Shown here: piece after piece, positions 30,086 to 39,430 of the stretch | How the letters are laid out: the number at the start of each line of letters is the position of its first letter | How positions within the stretch are numbered: the first letter of the stretch is position 1 | DNA from: Paenibacillus sp. FJAT-26967 | Lineage (GTDB): Bacteria; Bacillota; Bacilli; Paenibacillales; NBRC-103111 | Direction of reading: 5' to 3' | NCBI RefSeq assembly: GCF_001541095.1 | Contig: NZ_LMXH01000001.1 | Span: 1,438,048 to 1,502,047, forward strand | DNA: 64,000 nt | The notes under the pieces: generated by a model | Told to the model about the DNA's origin: nothing | Databases searched by the model: none | Seen by the model: the letters and a program-made list of their open reading frames with translations, nothing else | Translations under genes and position numbers: made by a program

Positions 30086-30826
30086 ATGGACCAGGCAGAA
30101 GTGAGAGAGGAAGCCGCGGCACGGATTATGGTAGCATTAGACTACCCCGATGCCGGGAAGGCAGAGATGCTGATCAAGCAGCTTGAAGGGATCCCATGTT
30201 GGATGAAGGTGGGCATGCAGCTTTTCTATGCGGCGGGTCCTGACTTTATCACGGGCCTGAAGCAGCGGGGATATCGTATTTTCCTGGACGTCAAAATGCA
30301 TGATATCCCGAATACCGTAAAAGGCGGTTCGGAAAGTGTAACTCGCTTAGGAGTGGATATGTTTAATGTCCATGCGGCTGGCGGCGTTCACATGATGGAG
30401 TACGCGCTGGAAGGCGTCGACAAGGCGATAAGCGGTTCTTCTGCCCTGCGGCCGCAAGTCATCGCGGTTACTCAGCTGACCAGTACCAGCCAAGCGGTGC
30501 TGAACGATGAAATCGGCATCTCGGGTCCGGTAGAAAATACGGTTGTCCGCTATGCCCAGCTCGCCCGCAGGGCCGGACTGCAAGGCGTTGTGGCATCCCC
30601 TCTTGAAGTGGCTGCCGTCAAAGCCGCTTGCGGCAAAGAATTCGTCACGGTGACACCCGGAATCAGGCCTGCAGGCGCAGACCTGGGCGATCAGTCACGG
30701 GTAATGACCCCGCCGGAAGCATTCGCTGCCGGGACAGATTATGTAGTAATCGGCCGACCGATTACTGGAGCGGCCGATCCGCGTGAAGCGATAGAGCGGA
30801 TTATAGACTCGGTTACGCAGCGTTAA
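30086..30826 (+). CDS. pyrF: PyrF, orotidine 5'-phosphate decarboxylase
   Basis: Final step to UMP. ATG 30086 is preceded by GGGGGCGG. 246 residues with a roughly 8-residue polar N-terminal extension before IMVALDYPDAG. The catalytic Asp-x-Lys-x-x-Asp motif is FLDVKMHDIPNTVKGG; later NVHAAGGVHMMEYALEG, AVTQLTSTS, VTPGIRPAGADLGDQSRV and YVVIGRPITGAADP. In B. subtilis pyrK and pyrD stand between carB and pyrF; here the gap is 128 bp of non-coding DNA. Confidence 0.95.
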   Translation: MDQAEVREEAAARIMVALDYPDAGKAEMLIKQLEGIPCWMKVGMQLFYAAGPDFITGLKQRGYRIFLDVKMHDIPNTVKGGSESVTRLGVDMFNVHAAGGVHMMEYALEGVDKAISGSSALRPQVIAVTQLTSTSQAVLNDEIGISGPVENTVVRYAQLARRAGLQGVVASPLEVAAVKAACGKEFVTVTPGIRPAGADLGDQSRVMTPPEAFAAGTDYVVIGRPITGAADPREAIERIIDSVTQR

Positions 30827-30892
30827 ACAGAGCGGGTAAACGAGTGAATGGGTGAACTGCATTTATAATATAAGAGACGGAGTGATTCAAGT

Positions 30893-31537
30893 ATGACAGT
30901 TGAAACTTCTAAAGAACGCCAAATCGCGGCAGGTCTTCTGAGCATCGGAGCTATTGCTCTGCGTCCGAACGAACCTTTTACATGGACGTCCGGTATCAAA
31001 TCACCGATCTATTGTGACAATCGTCTTACAATGTCCTATCCGGAAATTCGCGATGCGATTGCAGAAGGCTTTGCAGCTAAGATCCGTGCAGAGTATCCGG
31101 AAGCGGAGATCGTTGCAGGGACAGCAACGGCAGGTATTCCTCATGCAGCATGGGTAGCTCAAAAGCTGGGTCTGCCGATGATTTATATACGTGACAAGGC
31201 TAAAGGCCACGGGAAGCAGAATCTTATTGAGGGTGCGCTGAAACCGGGTCAGAAGGTTATCGTCATTGAGGATTTGATTTCCACGGGCGGAAGCTCCCTT
31301 AAAGCGGCTCAAGCGGTTAATGAAGCAGGAGGGCAGGCACTGGGTGTGCTGGCTATCTTCACGTACGGACTGGATCGCGGCAAAGCGGCTTTCTCGGAAG
31401 CCGGCATGCCGCTGGATACCCTGTCGAACTATGATGCGCTTTTAGAAGTGGCTGTGGAGCAGGGAGCGATCGCGTCAGAAGATTTGGAAAAGCTGCAGGC
31501 ATGGCGTAAAGACCCTTCTTCATTCGGACAGGCATAA
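30893..31537 (+). CDS. pyrE: PyrE, orotate phosphoribosyltransferase
   Basis: Adds PRPP to orotate, making OMP. ATG 30893 follows GACGGAG. 214 residues. Seen: [53 protein letters not shown], and the PRPP loop [21 protein letters not shown]. Last gene of the pyr operon; a terminator stands at 31620-31657. Confidence 0.95.
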   Translation: MTVETSKERQIAAGLLSIGAIALRPNEPFTWTSGIKSPIYCDNRLTMSYPEIRDAIAEGFAAKIRAEYPEAEIVAGTATAGIPHAAWVAQKLGLPMIYIRDKAKGHGKQNLIEGALKPGQKVIVIEDLISTGGSSLKAAQAVNEAGGQALGVLAIFTYGLDRGKAAFSEAGMPLDTLSNYDALLEVAVEQGAIASEDLEKLQAWRKDPSSFGQA

Positions 31538-31619
31538 TACCTGCTACAGCATATGGAATTGAGTTAAGAGTCAAGAACGAAGAAAACTGATCCTTGATGA
31601 GATAAAGCTAACACCAAAA

Positions 31620-31657
31620 AAGACCTTACCGTATCAAGTGCGGTAAGGTCTTTGTCT
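31620..31657. terminator. Terminator after pyrE, shared with the convergent GNAT gene
   Basis: AAAGACCTTACCG and CGGTAAGGTCTTT pair over a TATCAAGTG-type loop, flanked by an A-run and TTT, so it can act both ways. Confidence 0.88.
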
Positions 31658-31661
31658 GTAA

Positions 31662-32168
31662 TTAGCCTACGCGTTTGCCCATAATGATCAAATCGCGTTC
31701 TATTCCGTCCAGCTCCGCGATTCGCGGCAGTTCCGCCCACTTGCTGAAGCCGTAACGGTCAAACAGGGTTAAGCTGTGTGCATTGTGGCCGAAAATAAAT
31801 CCAAGCAGCGTTTTAATTCCAAGCTCCGGACATGCCGCGATTGCTTTCTCTAGCAGATGGGGTCCGAGTCCGAGTCCGCGGCAAGCTTCGTCCAGGTATA
31901 TGCTTACTTCGGCGGTGCCGTTATAGGCCGGGCGGCCATAAAAGGATTGGAAGCTCAGCCATCCCCAAACCTTCCCGTCTTTTTCCAGCACCCAGATGGG
32001 GCGAGTCTTTGGATTGTGCTCGGCAAACCAGTTTTCACGGCTTTGCACGGTCACAGGCTCAAGATCCGCTGTCACCATTCTTCCTGGGATGGTGGAATTG
32101 TAGATGTGCACGATCGTGGGAAGATCCTCCATGATAGCGTCCCTTAACTTGTATGTGTCCTGCTGCAT
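31662..32168 (-). CDS. GNAT-family N-acetyltransferase, phosphinothricin-acetyltransferase-like
   Basis: 168 residues from ATG 32168. The family transfers acetyl from acetyl-CoA to amines. N-terminal LRDAIMEDLPTIVHIYNSTI and the central YGRPAYNGTAEVSIYLDEACRGLGLG, which carries the acetyl-CoA pyrophosphate loop (RGLGLG), match the Pat/Bar-type subgroup; the C-terminal FGHNAHSLTLFDRYGFSKW also fits. This subgroup includes phosphinothricin and methionine-sulfoximine acetylases, but many members act on other substrates, so the substrate is open. Confidence 0.8.
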   Translation of the reverse strand: MQQDTYKLRDAIMEDLPTIVHIYNSTIPGRMVTADLEPVTVQSRENWFAEHNPKTRPIWVLEKDGKVWGWLSFQSFYGRPAYNGTAEVSIYLDEACRGLGLGPHLLEKAIAACPELGIKTLLGFIFGHNAHSLTLFDRYGFSKWAELPRIAELDGIERDLIIMGKRVG

Positions 32169-32255
32169 TGTGTCTCCTCCGTCATTTCAAATGCACCGCG
32201 GCTGCTCCTGCAGGCTCCGCAGTATGTCTGTTCTATTAAGATGATCTGCTCTAAC

Positions 32256-33635
32256 TTAGCATAACTTCTCAGAAGCCGCGAGTTTATCCCAGAATAGAGT
32301 GACCGTCTGAAGTCCTTTGTCGAAGTTATCCAAGTCAAAATGCTCGTTAGGCGCATGAAGATTTTCATCCGGAAGTCCGAATCCCATCATAACAACGGGT
32401 GCTTTCAACAACCGTTCGAAAACATCGACAATCGGAATAGAGCCGCCTCCGCGTGTTAAAGCCGTTTGCTCTCCATAGGCTAGTTTGAGTGCATCTGATG
32501 CAGCGACCATGATAGGGTGATCGGTGGGAGTCAAGAACGGGTTCCCTTGCAGAATCCTCGTTACAGACGCTTTAACACCTGGAGGGGTATGAGCGGCTAC
32601 ATGCTTCTCGATCAGCTCCATAATTTCTTCGGGCCGCTGATCTGCAACCAGCCGGCAGGCGATTTTGGCCTTTGCCTGCGCTGGAACAATCGGCTTGATG
32701 CCTTCGCCGGCAAAGCCGCCTGTAATGCCGGTAATTTCCAAGGTCGGCCTGGCGGTCGTTCGTTCTGTGAAGGTGTAACCTTCTTCCCCGTAGAGCTCGC
32801 TAAGTTCCAAATCTTTGCGGATCTTCTCTTCATTCTGTCCGACTCGTCCGAGCTCTTCCCGTTCCTTCTCTGTGAGGGTTACGATGCGGTCATAGAATCC
32901 TTCTACCGCGACACGCCCTTTCTCATCATGAAGCGAACCGAGAAGAGATACCAGCGCGTGCACCGCATTCGGAACACCGCCGCCATACAGACCGGAATGT
33001 AAGTCATTTTTGGCTGCCTGGACACTGATTTCTACACCGGCAACTCCGCGAAGACCGTAAATGAGCGCGGGTTTTCCTTTTTCCAGCATAGGAGTGTCGG
33101 AAATTATAACGGCATCCGCCTTTAATTTATCGGCATGCTGTTGAATGAAAGGAGCTAGAGAAGGACTGGTGATTTCTTCTTCGCCTTCCAGAATAAACTT
33201 AAGATTAAGGGGGAGAGTCCCTGCTGTTTTCAGTATCGTCTCAGCCGCTTTTACATGGATCCAGAGCTGTGCTTTATCGTCTGTGGCTCCTCTGGCATAG
33301 ATTTTTCCGTCCCTGATCTCAGGCTCAAAAGGTGGTGAATCCCATTGTTCCAGGGGGTCAGCCGGTTGTACGTCATAGTGGCCGTAGATCAGCAGGGTGG
33401 GTTTACCGGGGGCATGAAGCCAGTCTGCATATACGATAGGATGGCCGGCTGTCTGCATGACTTCCGCATGCTCCAGTCCCGAATCAGTTAAAGCTTCCGA
33501 GAGCCACTGGGCGCATCGGGTTACATCTCCTTTATGTTCAGAGAGCGTACTTATGCTCGGGATGCGCAGCAGTTCCTTTAGTTCTTCTAAGTGACGCTCT
33601 CTATGCTGTGCCGCATATTGTTCGGTTTTTGTCAT
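32256..33635 (-). CDS. M20-family dipeptidase
   Basis: 459-residue zinc peptidase of the M20 type with a carnosinase/DapE-like arrangement. ATG 33635 is preceded by AGGAGCT. Metal and catalytic residues: LLIYGHYDVQPADP (His, Asp), YARGATDDKAQ (bridging Asp), ILEGEEEITSPSL (catalytic Glu and metal Glu), ISDTPMLEKGKPALIYGLRG. The lid domain (about 200-360) starts with NDLHSGLYGGGVPNAVHAL. The end has the C-terminal His in FGLPDENLHAPNEHFDL. Probably hydrolyses di- or short peptides in the cytoplasm; substrate unknown. Confidence 0.88.
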   Translation of the reverse strand: MTKTEQYAAQHRERHLEELKELLRIPSISTLSEHKGDVTRCAQWLSEALTDSGLEHAEVMQTAGHPIVYADWLHAPGKPTLLIYGHYDVQPADPLEQWDSPPFEPEIRDGKIYARGATDDKAQLWIHVKAAETILKTAGTLPLNLKFILEGEEEITSPSLAPFIQQHADKLKADAVIISDTPMLEKGKPALIYGLRGVAGVEISVQAAKNDLHSGLYGGGVPNAVHALVSLLGSLHDEKGRVAVEGFYDRIVTLTEKEREELGRVGQNEEKIRKDLELSELYGEEGYTFTERTTARPTLEITGITGGFAGEGIKPIVPAQAKAKIACRLVADQRPEEIMELIEKHVAAHTPPGVKASVTRILQGNPFLTPTDHPIMVAASDALKLAYGEQTALTRGGGSIPIVDVFERLLKAPVVMMGFGLPDENLHAPNEHFDLDNFDKGLQTVTLFWDKLAASEKLC

Positions 33636-33897
33636 GTAATGAGCTCCTTTTTAACAACAGGTTAAAAAAACACTTCTTGATAATTTCCCCATTCCTGATT
33701 AAAATCCTGCAAGCTTTCGTGTGAGACTTGTGAGAAATGACCGTTTACAGTCCACAGCCAACAATTTGATAAATTTCATTCCATCGGAGAAACTTCCCGC
33801 CGCTTCATTCGTCTTATTTAGTGAGTCTTTATGGAAAAGATTTCATTTTTCAATCCGTACTCAAGTTCAAACAAACGTTCCTAGAGAGGTGAAAGCA

Positions 33898-36033
33898 ATG
33901 CGCAACAAAATGGCCGCACGGGCAACCGCTATGGCTCTCCTATTAACCCTTAGCACGGGGACTGCTATGAGTATGCTACCCCGCTCCGTACAAGCAGCAA
34001 GTGAACCGGCTATCGGAGCCGTATCCGTGAACGGCGGTTCTTCTTTTGAGCTTAAGAAAATTCAGATGCTGCCTGACCCGAGCGGCAACATCGTCACGTT
34101 TACCGTGAACATACATAACAAAGGGAATTCAGATTTATCTCTGGTGGATTACTGGTTCCGTCTTAAAGGCAAGTCAGGCAATGCATACTCGGTCAGGATG
34201 ATGCCCCAGGATAAAGTCGTCAAGCAGGTAGGCGCTCATTCAAACGAAGAAATTACGTATTATGCCAAAGTCGGCAGCGGTCTCAAACTTCAGGATCTGC
34301 AACTACAAATTATTAAATGGGATTCCAGTCAGGCAAATTTTGAAAAAGTGCTGGGCCAGGTCTCCATACCGGCTTCTTACACAGGTGTTACCCCTAAAGG
34401 GGAATCGGCAAGCTTCCAGACGGGCAGCAGCGAGTTGAAGCTGTCTACTCAGAAATTTACAAACGGCAAGAATGAGAAGTATTATTTGCCGGCGATCACT
34501 CTCAGACTGGAAAATACAGGCGGCTCGGCTGTCGTATTGCCGGATATCCAGTATTCGCTAAGAACCCCGGAAGGGCTTTTATATCCGCTGGAAGCTAAGA
34601 AAGCCAAGGACCTCACAATCAGTCCCAAGGACTCCAAGGATATTCAGCTCACAGGGACGATCCCGCTTAAAGCAGGCGAAAAGGGGTGGGAGCTTGTATT
34701 GACGCAGATACATCCGGAATTAAAATTCAATACACTCCTTGCCGCTCAGCAGTTGCCGGCTCCAAGTGAGACGACAGGCGGAGAAGCCGGGCGTGAGACG
34801 CAGTTTATGAACAAATCCGGTCTGTATACCGCTAACTTGAGCGGCATTTACCGCCTCCCATGGGAGGATCAGGATATTCTGACCGCTAACCTGAGGTTGT
34901 CTAACCAAGGGGAGCAGTCACTGCCGATTCCGGATATGACGGCTTACTTCCTGCTGGACAATGCTGTCAGAGTAGAAGCCAAAATCGTTCGTACTGACAA
35001 AGTAATCGGTATTGATCCGGGGGCTGTGCTTGCGGTTGAGATACTGGGCAAAATCCCTTATACCTATGAATACAAAGAAGTGAAACTTGTGCTGCAGGAG
35101 AAAGAAAGTGAGACGCAAATGAACGATTTGCTGGAACTGACAGCCAAATCGGAGTTGCAGAAGCTGCCATTTATCGGTTTAGGCTCTACGTACAAGCGAG
35201 AAGATACCGGCCGCAAAGCCAGTTATACCGTATCCGAGATTCATACATATGCGGGACTTAGCGGCAATATCGTTTCTGCCGAACTAGATATTGAGAATTT
35301 GGAAAAAAGATTTACACCTCTTACAGGACTTGTCGCTCATTTTCAACTGAAAGACGGCAAAGTTTATCCTGCAACCGTATCGGAAATCAAGAAATCAATC
35401 GCGCCTAACGGTAAAGCAAGAGCGAATGTGTGGACAACCATTCCAGAGGGTGTCGATATGGAGAACGTTCATCTTCTGCTCGGAGATGCAGTGACTCTTA
35501 CAGAAGGAACCGTCAAACAAACGGGTGCTCAACAAGCGGCCAAACCGGATGCGTATGTAAAACCTATGACTTTTGCGCTGCCTAAAGAAAAGAATGACGT
35601 GAAAGATAAGCTTAAGGATCTTGATTTATTTCCTTATATCGTATCGTTTAGCCGCATTAATACATCCATTAATACGGACGTTCTTAGTCTTAAGTTCGAT
35701 TATAATATCCGTAAAAAGCTGCTGACGGAGTCTTCTCCTGACGGCCACAAATTAGTGCTTGTCTTTGAAGATTTCAACGGCAAGAAATCGTTTGAGAAAT
35801 CCTATGACCTTAAAAACTGGGAGCCTAGAGAAGGTCAGACGGCGGAACAGGTAACGGAAGCCGAACTGAGAATTGGTTCAAAAGAACAGTTTGAAATCCG
35901 TGTCCAGGATGCCGACTTGATTTACAAACAGAGATTTCTTGAGAAATTTCATTTAAGTGTATATCATGAATTTCAAGGACAGCGCAAGATGATTGCACGG
36001 CAAAGTTTGGATTGGTTTGTCTTTTCAGATTGA
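33898..36033 (+). CDS. Secreted protein with four tandem beta-sandwich-like repeats
   Basis: 711 residues from ATG 33898 (GAGAGGTG upstream); the longer frame to 33721 lacks a ribosome site. Signal peptide about 1-34 ending VQAAS. Four repeats follow (about 45-160, 180-285, 318-405, 440-530), each with an Asn-rich strand such as VNIHNKGNSDLSLVDYWF, LRLENTGGSAVVLPDIQYSL, LRLSNQGEQSLPIPDMTAYF and LDIENLEKRFTPLTGLVAHF. A separate C-terminal domain covers about 570-711. No family is recognised with certainty; the repeats recall DUF4352-like extracellular folds. The gene at 40725 encodes a paralogue with the same repeat and the pair bracket an RND pump and its adaptor. Confidence 0.75.
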   Translation: MRNKMAARATAMALLLTLSTGTAMSMLPRSVQAASEPAIGAVSVNGGSSFELKKIQMLPDPSGNIVTFTVNIHNKGNSDLSLVDYWFRLKGKSGNAYSVRMMPQDKVVKQVGAHSNEEITYYAKVGSGLKLQDLQLQIIKWDSSQANFEKVLGQVSIPASYTGVTPKGESASFQTGSSELKLSTQKFTNGKNEKYYLPAITLRLENTGGSAVVLPDIQYSLRTPEGLLYPLEAKKAKDLTISPKDSKDIQLTGTIPLKAGEKGWELVLTQIHPELKFNTLLAAQQLPAPSETTGGEAGRETQFMNKSGLYTANLSGIYRLPWEDQDILTANLRLSNQGEQSLPIPDMTAYFLLDNAVRVEAKIVRTDKVIGIDPGAVLAVEILGKIPYTYEYKEVKLVLQEKESETQMNDLLELTAKSELQKLPFIGLGSTYKREDTGRKASYTVSEIHTYAGLSGNIVSAELDIENLEKRFTPLTGLVAHFQLKDGKVYPATVSEIKKSIAPNGKARANVWTTIPEGVDMENVHLLLGDAVTLTEGTVKQTGAQQAAKPDAYVKPMTFALPKEKNDVKDKLKDLDLFPYIVSFSRINTSINTDVLSLKFDYNIRKKLLTESSPDGHKLVLVFEDFNGKKSFEKSYDLKNWEPREGQTAEQVTEAELRIGSKEQFEIRVQDADLIYKQRFLEKFHLSVYHEFQGQRKMIARQSLDWFVFSD

Positions 36034-36074
36034 TAGACTCAAAGAAAGACAGTAAAATGCAAAAAAAAGATAAT

Positions 36075-36110
36075 ATGAGAAAAAGTTCCATTCTAGGATG
36101 GAACTTTTTC
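36075..36110 (+). terminator. Terminator between the first secreted protein and the RND gene
   Basis: GAAAAAGTTCCAT and ATGGAACTTTTTC pair over a TCTAGG loop, with a T-run. Transcription of the RND gene therefore probably has its own promoter, or the terminator is leaky. Confidence 0.8.
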
Positions 36111-36205
36111 CATTTATTCACGTACTGTCTGAAGGGAATGTCGCTGCTGCAGCGTCAAAATATAGGCATGCATCTACATAAAAAACATGCAGTTTATATT
36201 TTTTT

Positions 36206-36245
36206 AAGCTTTACGTTTTAAAATGATAATGTATGGGTAAAGCTT
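36206..36245 (+). promoter_or_regulatory. Inverted repeat upstream of the RND gene
   Basis: AAGCTTTAC (36206-36214) and GTAAAGCTT (36237-36245) are perfect 9-bp inverted arms separated by 22 bp that include AATGATAATGTA, a plausible -10 region. It could be an operator for a dimeric regulator; no promoter was firmly placed. Confidence 0.35.
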
Positions 36246-36290
36246 CCAGATTTAGAGAGGTTGTTATACGGGTGCGGAGGAGTAGAGTCG

Positions 36291-39200
36291 ATGAACAAAT
36301 TAACCAGTTTTTCAATGAAAAACGTAGCAGCCTTGTTTATTATCATGCTGCTGATTTTCGCGGGGGGGATTTATGCAACTAGTAAATTAAAAGTGGAGAG
36401 CATGCCGGATATTTCGTTTCCGATTGTTATGATCTCTACCCAATACACTGCCCCTCCCAAAGATGTGCTCGAACAAGTCACGGAACCGCTTGAAAAAGCC
36501 GTTGCCAGCTTTGAAGGGATCAAGAATTTAACATCTACTTCCAGTGATAATTTCTCCCAGATACTTATTGAACTGGAGCAGGATATTAAGCCTAAGGATG
36601 CCAAACAAGATTTGGAAGCGCTAATTTCCAATGTCAAGCTTCCGCAGCAGTCCGAGAAGCCTCAAGTGCTGACGGAGGGATTTTCATCCGCGCCGGTTTA
36701 TTATTTATCGGTGTACGGAAATGAAGGGATGAATCAGACAGAACTCGATAAAATTTACAAAGATACGATTTTACCAGGCTTTAACTCCCTTAAGGGAATC
36801 GACCATGTAGATTCGGTCGGCAATCAGGAGGCCGCGCTTTCCATTAAGCTGAATCAGAACACGATTGACAGCTACGGTATGACGCCTTCGGATGTCTCGA
36901 ACCACATTAGGGCCGCACTGACTTCCAGTCCCGCGGGGAGCGTTGAATTTAGCGGCAATACGCAGATGGTGCGTGTAACCGGTAAACTAGATACTATTTA
37001 CAACCTCGATAATTTGACCCTCACTACACCACGCGGCGATGTGGTGCAGTTGAAAGACCTCGGCAAAATTGAAGCAATCAGTGAATCCGAGTTTGTCGCA
37101 CGGCTTGATGGTAAACCTGCGATCGGTGTTCAATTGTTCAAAACTAAAACGGCTAACGCAGTTAACTTTGCGGATGAAGCGGACGCCATGATGGCAAAGT
37201 GGGAACAAACCCTGCCCGGCGTTAAATTCAAATCCATTTACAATACTGCAGATGATATCAAAAAATCCATTCATGGCATGGTGCAAGAGGGCGGGATGGG
37301 CGCACTGCTTGCTTCTATCATGATCTTGCTCTTCCTTAGAAATATTCGGATGACCCTGATTGTTTTGGTCTCGATTCCATTATCAATTCTTATTACTCTG
37401 TTAATGATGGTGCCGCTTGATATCTCACTGAACATTATGACCCTCGGCGGTATGGCGATTGCAGTCGGCCGGGTTGTGGACGATAGTATCGTGGTCATTG
37501 AGAATATTTACAGCCAGCTGCAAAAAGCGGAAGAACGCGGCGAATCCGTGATCAAGATGGCAACGGCACAGGTTGCAGGAGCAATTACATCCTCTACTCT
37601 GACGACAGTAGGCGTTTTTGGTCCCATTGCTCTCGTCAGCGGAATAATCGGAGAAATTTTCCGTCCGTTTGCTCTCACACTCGTTGTAGCGCTTCTTTCA
37701 TCGCTCCTGGTGGCGCTAACCGTTATTCCGATGCTTGCTAAATTAATGGTCCTCAAGAGCAAAAAACTAGGCAGTCACGAGGAGAACCATGAGGGCAGAA
37801 TTACTCAAGGGTATAGACGTGCCCTGGCTTGGTCGTTAAATAACCGCATTAAGACTTTAATTTTTTGCGGTTTGCTGTTTGCGGCTTCTCTTATCCTGAT
37901 TACTCCAAGACTGGGTGTAGCCTTTATGCCAGAGGATCAGGCGGCCCGCCAAATGCTTATCCAAATCCGTATGCCGAATGAAACATCTTTCGATACGATG
38001 GACGCCAAGTCCAAGCAAATCGAAGAAATGATGAGAAATGCGAAGGATCCGGCCGGAGACCCATTATTTACATACAACGAATCAATGGTAGGTTACAACA
38101 TGAGTAACGATGTAGTGCCTTACCGGACACTTATGTTTACTGAAACGAATGCGAACAGCGATGCGAAGCAGGTGCTTGAAGAGTATAAGCAGAAAATCTT
38201 GTATGAGCTTCCAAAGGGCTCCGAGGTAGAAGCGCAGCTTCTTGCGATGAGTGCAGGAGGAAGCGGCACCGATTTCTCTTATGCTCTTAAAGGCGACGAT
38301 ATCGTGTACCTGAAGCAGGCCGCCGAAATGGTCAAGAGCAAGATGAAGGAATTTCCAGAACTTAAGGAAATCAAAGATAATTTGAGTGAGTCTAAGAATG
38401 AAATAGAAGTGACGGTGGATCAGAACAAAGCCCGTCTTTACGGCCTGAGCTCCGCCCAGGTGCTTGAAATGGTGAATTCCTGGATCGGTGTCTCCAAGCT
38501 CGGGGATATCAAATTTGATAATGTCACCTATAAAACGAACGTAGAGCTGGATCCGATTCATAAAAATTCGGTAGCTAAGATTGGACAGTTTTTGTTCAAA
38601 ACTCCTACCGGGCAAATGGTTCAATTGAATGAAATTGCAAAAGTAACCGAGATCGAAGCCCCGACTTCGATCACACGCGAGAACCAGATGCAGACGCTCA
38701 AAGTAAGCGCCAAAATCGATGGCAGTGACAAAGGGGGCGTAAGCGGCCGCGTGGCTGAAGCGTTAGATGCTCTGAAGCTGCCTGCCGGGATAAGCCGTGA
38801 AGTGGCGGGTGTGTCCGATGACATTGCTTCCGGGTTTATGGATATGTTTATTGCGATGGGAGCCTCTATCTTTATCGTCTATCTTGTGATGGTGCTTGCC
38901 TTTGGGAATGCCAGTGCCCCGTTTGCGATTCTATTCTCCCTTCCGCTTGCGGTGATTGGTGGTCTGTTCGGACTTCTGGTAACAGGAGAATCACTGAATA
39001 TCACTTCTTTGATCGGCTTCTTGATGCTCATCGGTATTGTTGTAACGAACGCCATTGTTCTTATCGATCGGGTTCAGCAGCTGCGTGAGCAGGGCGTTAA
39101 TGTTAGGGATTCACTGCTTGAGGCAGGGATGTCGCGTCTTCGTCCGATTATTATGACAGCGGGCGCAACGGTTTTTGCGCTGATGCCGCTTGCACTGGGT

Positions 39201-39389
39201 CTGTCCCAAGGAACGATTATTTCGAAAGGTCTCGCGGTCGTGGTAATCGGAGGTCTCGTAACTTCGACGATCCTGACGCTTGTCGTGGTTCCTATTGTCT
39301 ATGAAATGATCGAATCTATCAAAAGCAGAACATCCAAAATGGTACACCGTAAATCGAATAAGAATGCAGCTACAGATGCTATAACGTAA
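36291..39389 (+). CDS. RND-family efflux permease (SwrC/AcrB superfamily)
   Basis: 1032-residue proton-driven exporter. ATG 36291 has GGAGG at 36276-36280; the in-frame extension to 36261 is not needed. TM1 is VAALFIIMLLIFAGGIYA, followed by a large extracellular loop, TM2-6 (about 325-490), a cytoplasmic linker, TM7, a second large loop (about 545-835) and TM8-12. The proton-relay acid pair is in GRVVDDSIVVIENI of TM4. The duplicated halves are clear (VESMPDISFPIV and FMPEDQAARQML). Closest functional precedent is B. subtilis SwrC (surfactin export, swarming). There is no outer membrane, so the partner is the lipoprotein adaptor downstream. Confidence 0.9.
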   Translation: MNKLTSFSMKNVAALFIIMLLIFAGGIYATSKLKVESMPDISFPIVMISTQYTAPPKDVLEQVTEPLEKAVASFEGIKNLTSTSSDNFSQILIELEQDIKPKDAKQDLEALISNVKLPQQSEKPQVLTEGFSSAPVYYLSVYGNEGMNQTELDKIYKDTILPGFNSLKGIDHVDSVGNQEAALSIKLNQNTIDSYGMTPSDVSNHIRAALTSSPAGSVEFSGNTQMVRVTGKLDTIYNLDNLTLTTPRGDVVQLKDLGKIEAISESEFVARLDGKPAIGVQLFKTKTANAVNFADEADAMMAKWEQTLPGVKFKSIYNTADDIKKSIHGMVQEGGMGALLASIMILLFLRNIRMTLIVLVSIPLSILITLLMMVPLDISLNIMTLGGMAIAVGRVVDDSIVVIENIYSQLQKAEERGESVIKMATAQVAGAITSSTLTTVGVFGPIALVSGIIGEIFRPFALTLVVALLSSLLVALTVIPMLAKLMVLKSKKLGSHEENHEGRITQGYRRALAWSLNNRIKTLIFCGLLFAASLILITPRLGVAFMPEDQAARQMLIQIRMPNETSFDTMDAKSKQIEEMMRNAKDPAGDPLFTYNESMVGYNMSNDVVPYRTLMFTETNANSDAKQVLEEYKQKILYELPKGSEVEAQLLAMSAGGSGTDFSYALKGDDIVYLKQAAEMVKSKMKEFPELKEIKDNLSESKNEIEVTVDQNKARLYGLSSAQVLEMVNSWIGVSKLGDIKFDNVTYKTNVELDPIHKNSVAKIGQFLFKTPTGQMVQLNEIAKVTEIEAPTSITRENQMQTLKVSAKIDGSDKGGVSGRVAEALDALKLPAGISREVAGVSDDIASGFMDMFIAMGASIFIVYLVMVLAFGNASAPFAILFSLPLAVIGGLFGLLVTGESLNITSLIGFLMLIGIVVTNAIVLIDRVQQLREQGVNVRDSLLEAGMSRLRPIIMTAGATVFALMPLALGLSQGTIISKGLAVVVIGGLVTSTILTLVVVPIVYEMIESIKSRTSKMVHRKSNKNAATDAIT

Positions 39390-39430
39390 GATCTGTACAA
39401 CTTAAAGTATAGAGAAGAGGAGATAAACCG

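Noticed and set aside
32321-32334. 0A-box-like heptamer TTGTCGAA
   Set aside because: Lies inside the M20 peptidase coding sequence, far from any promoter; expected by chance.
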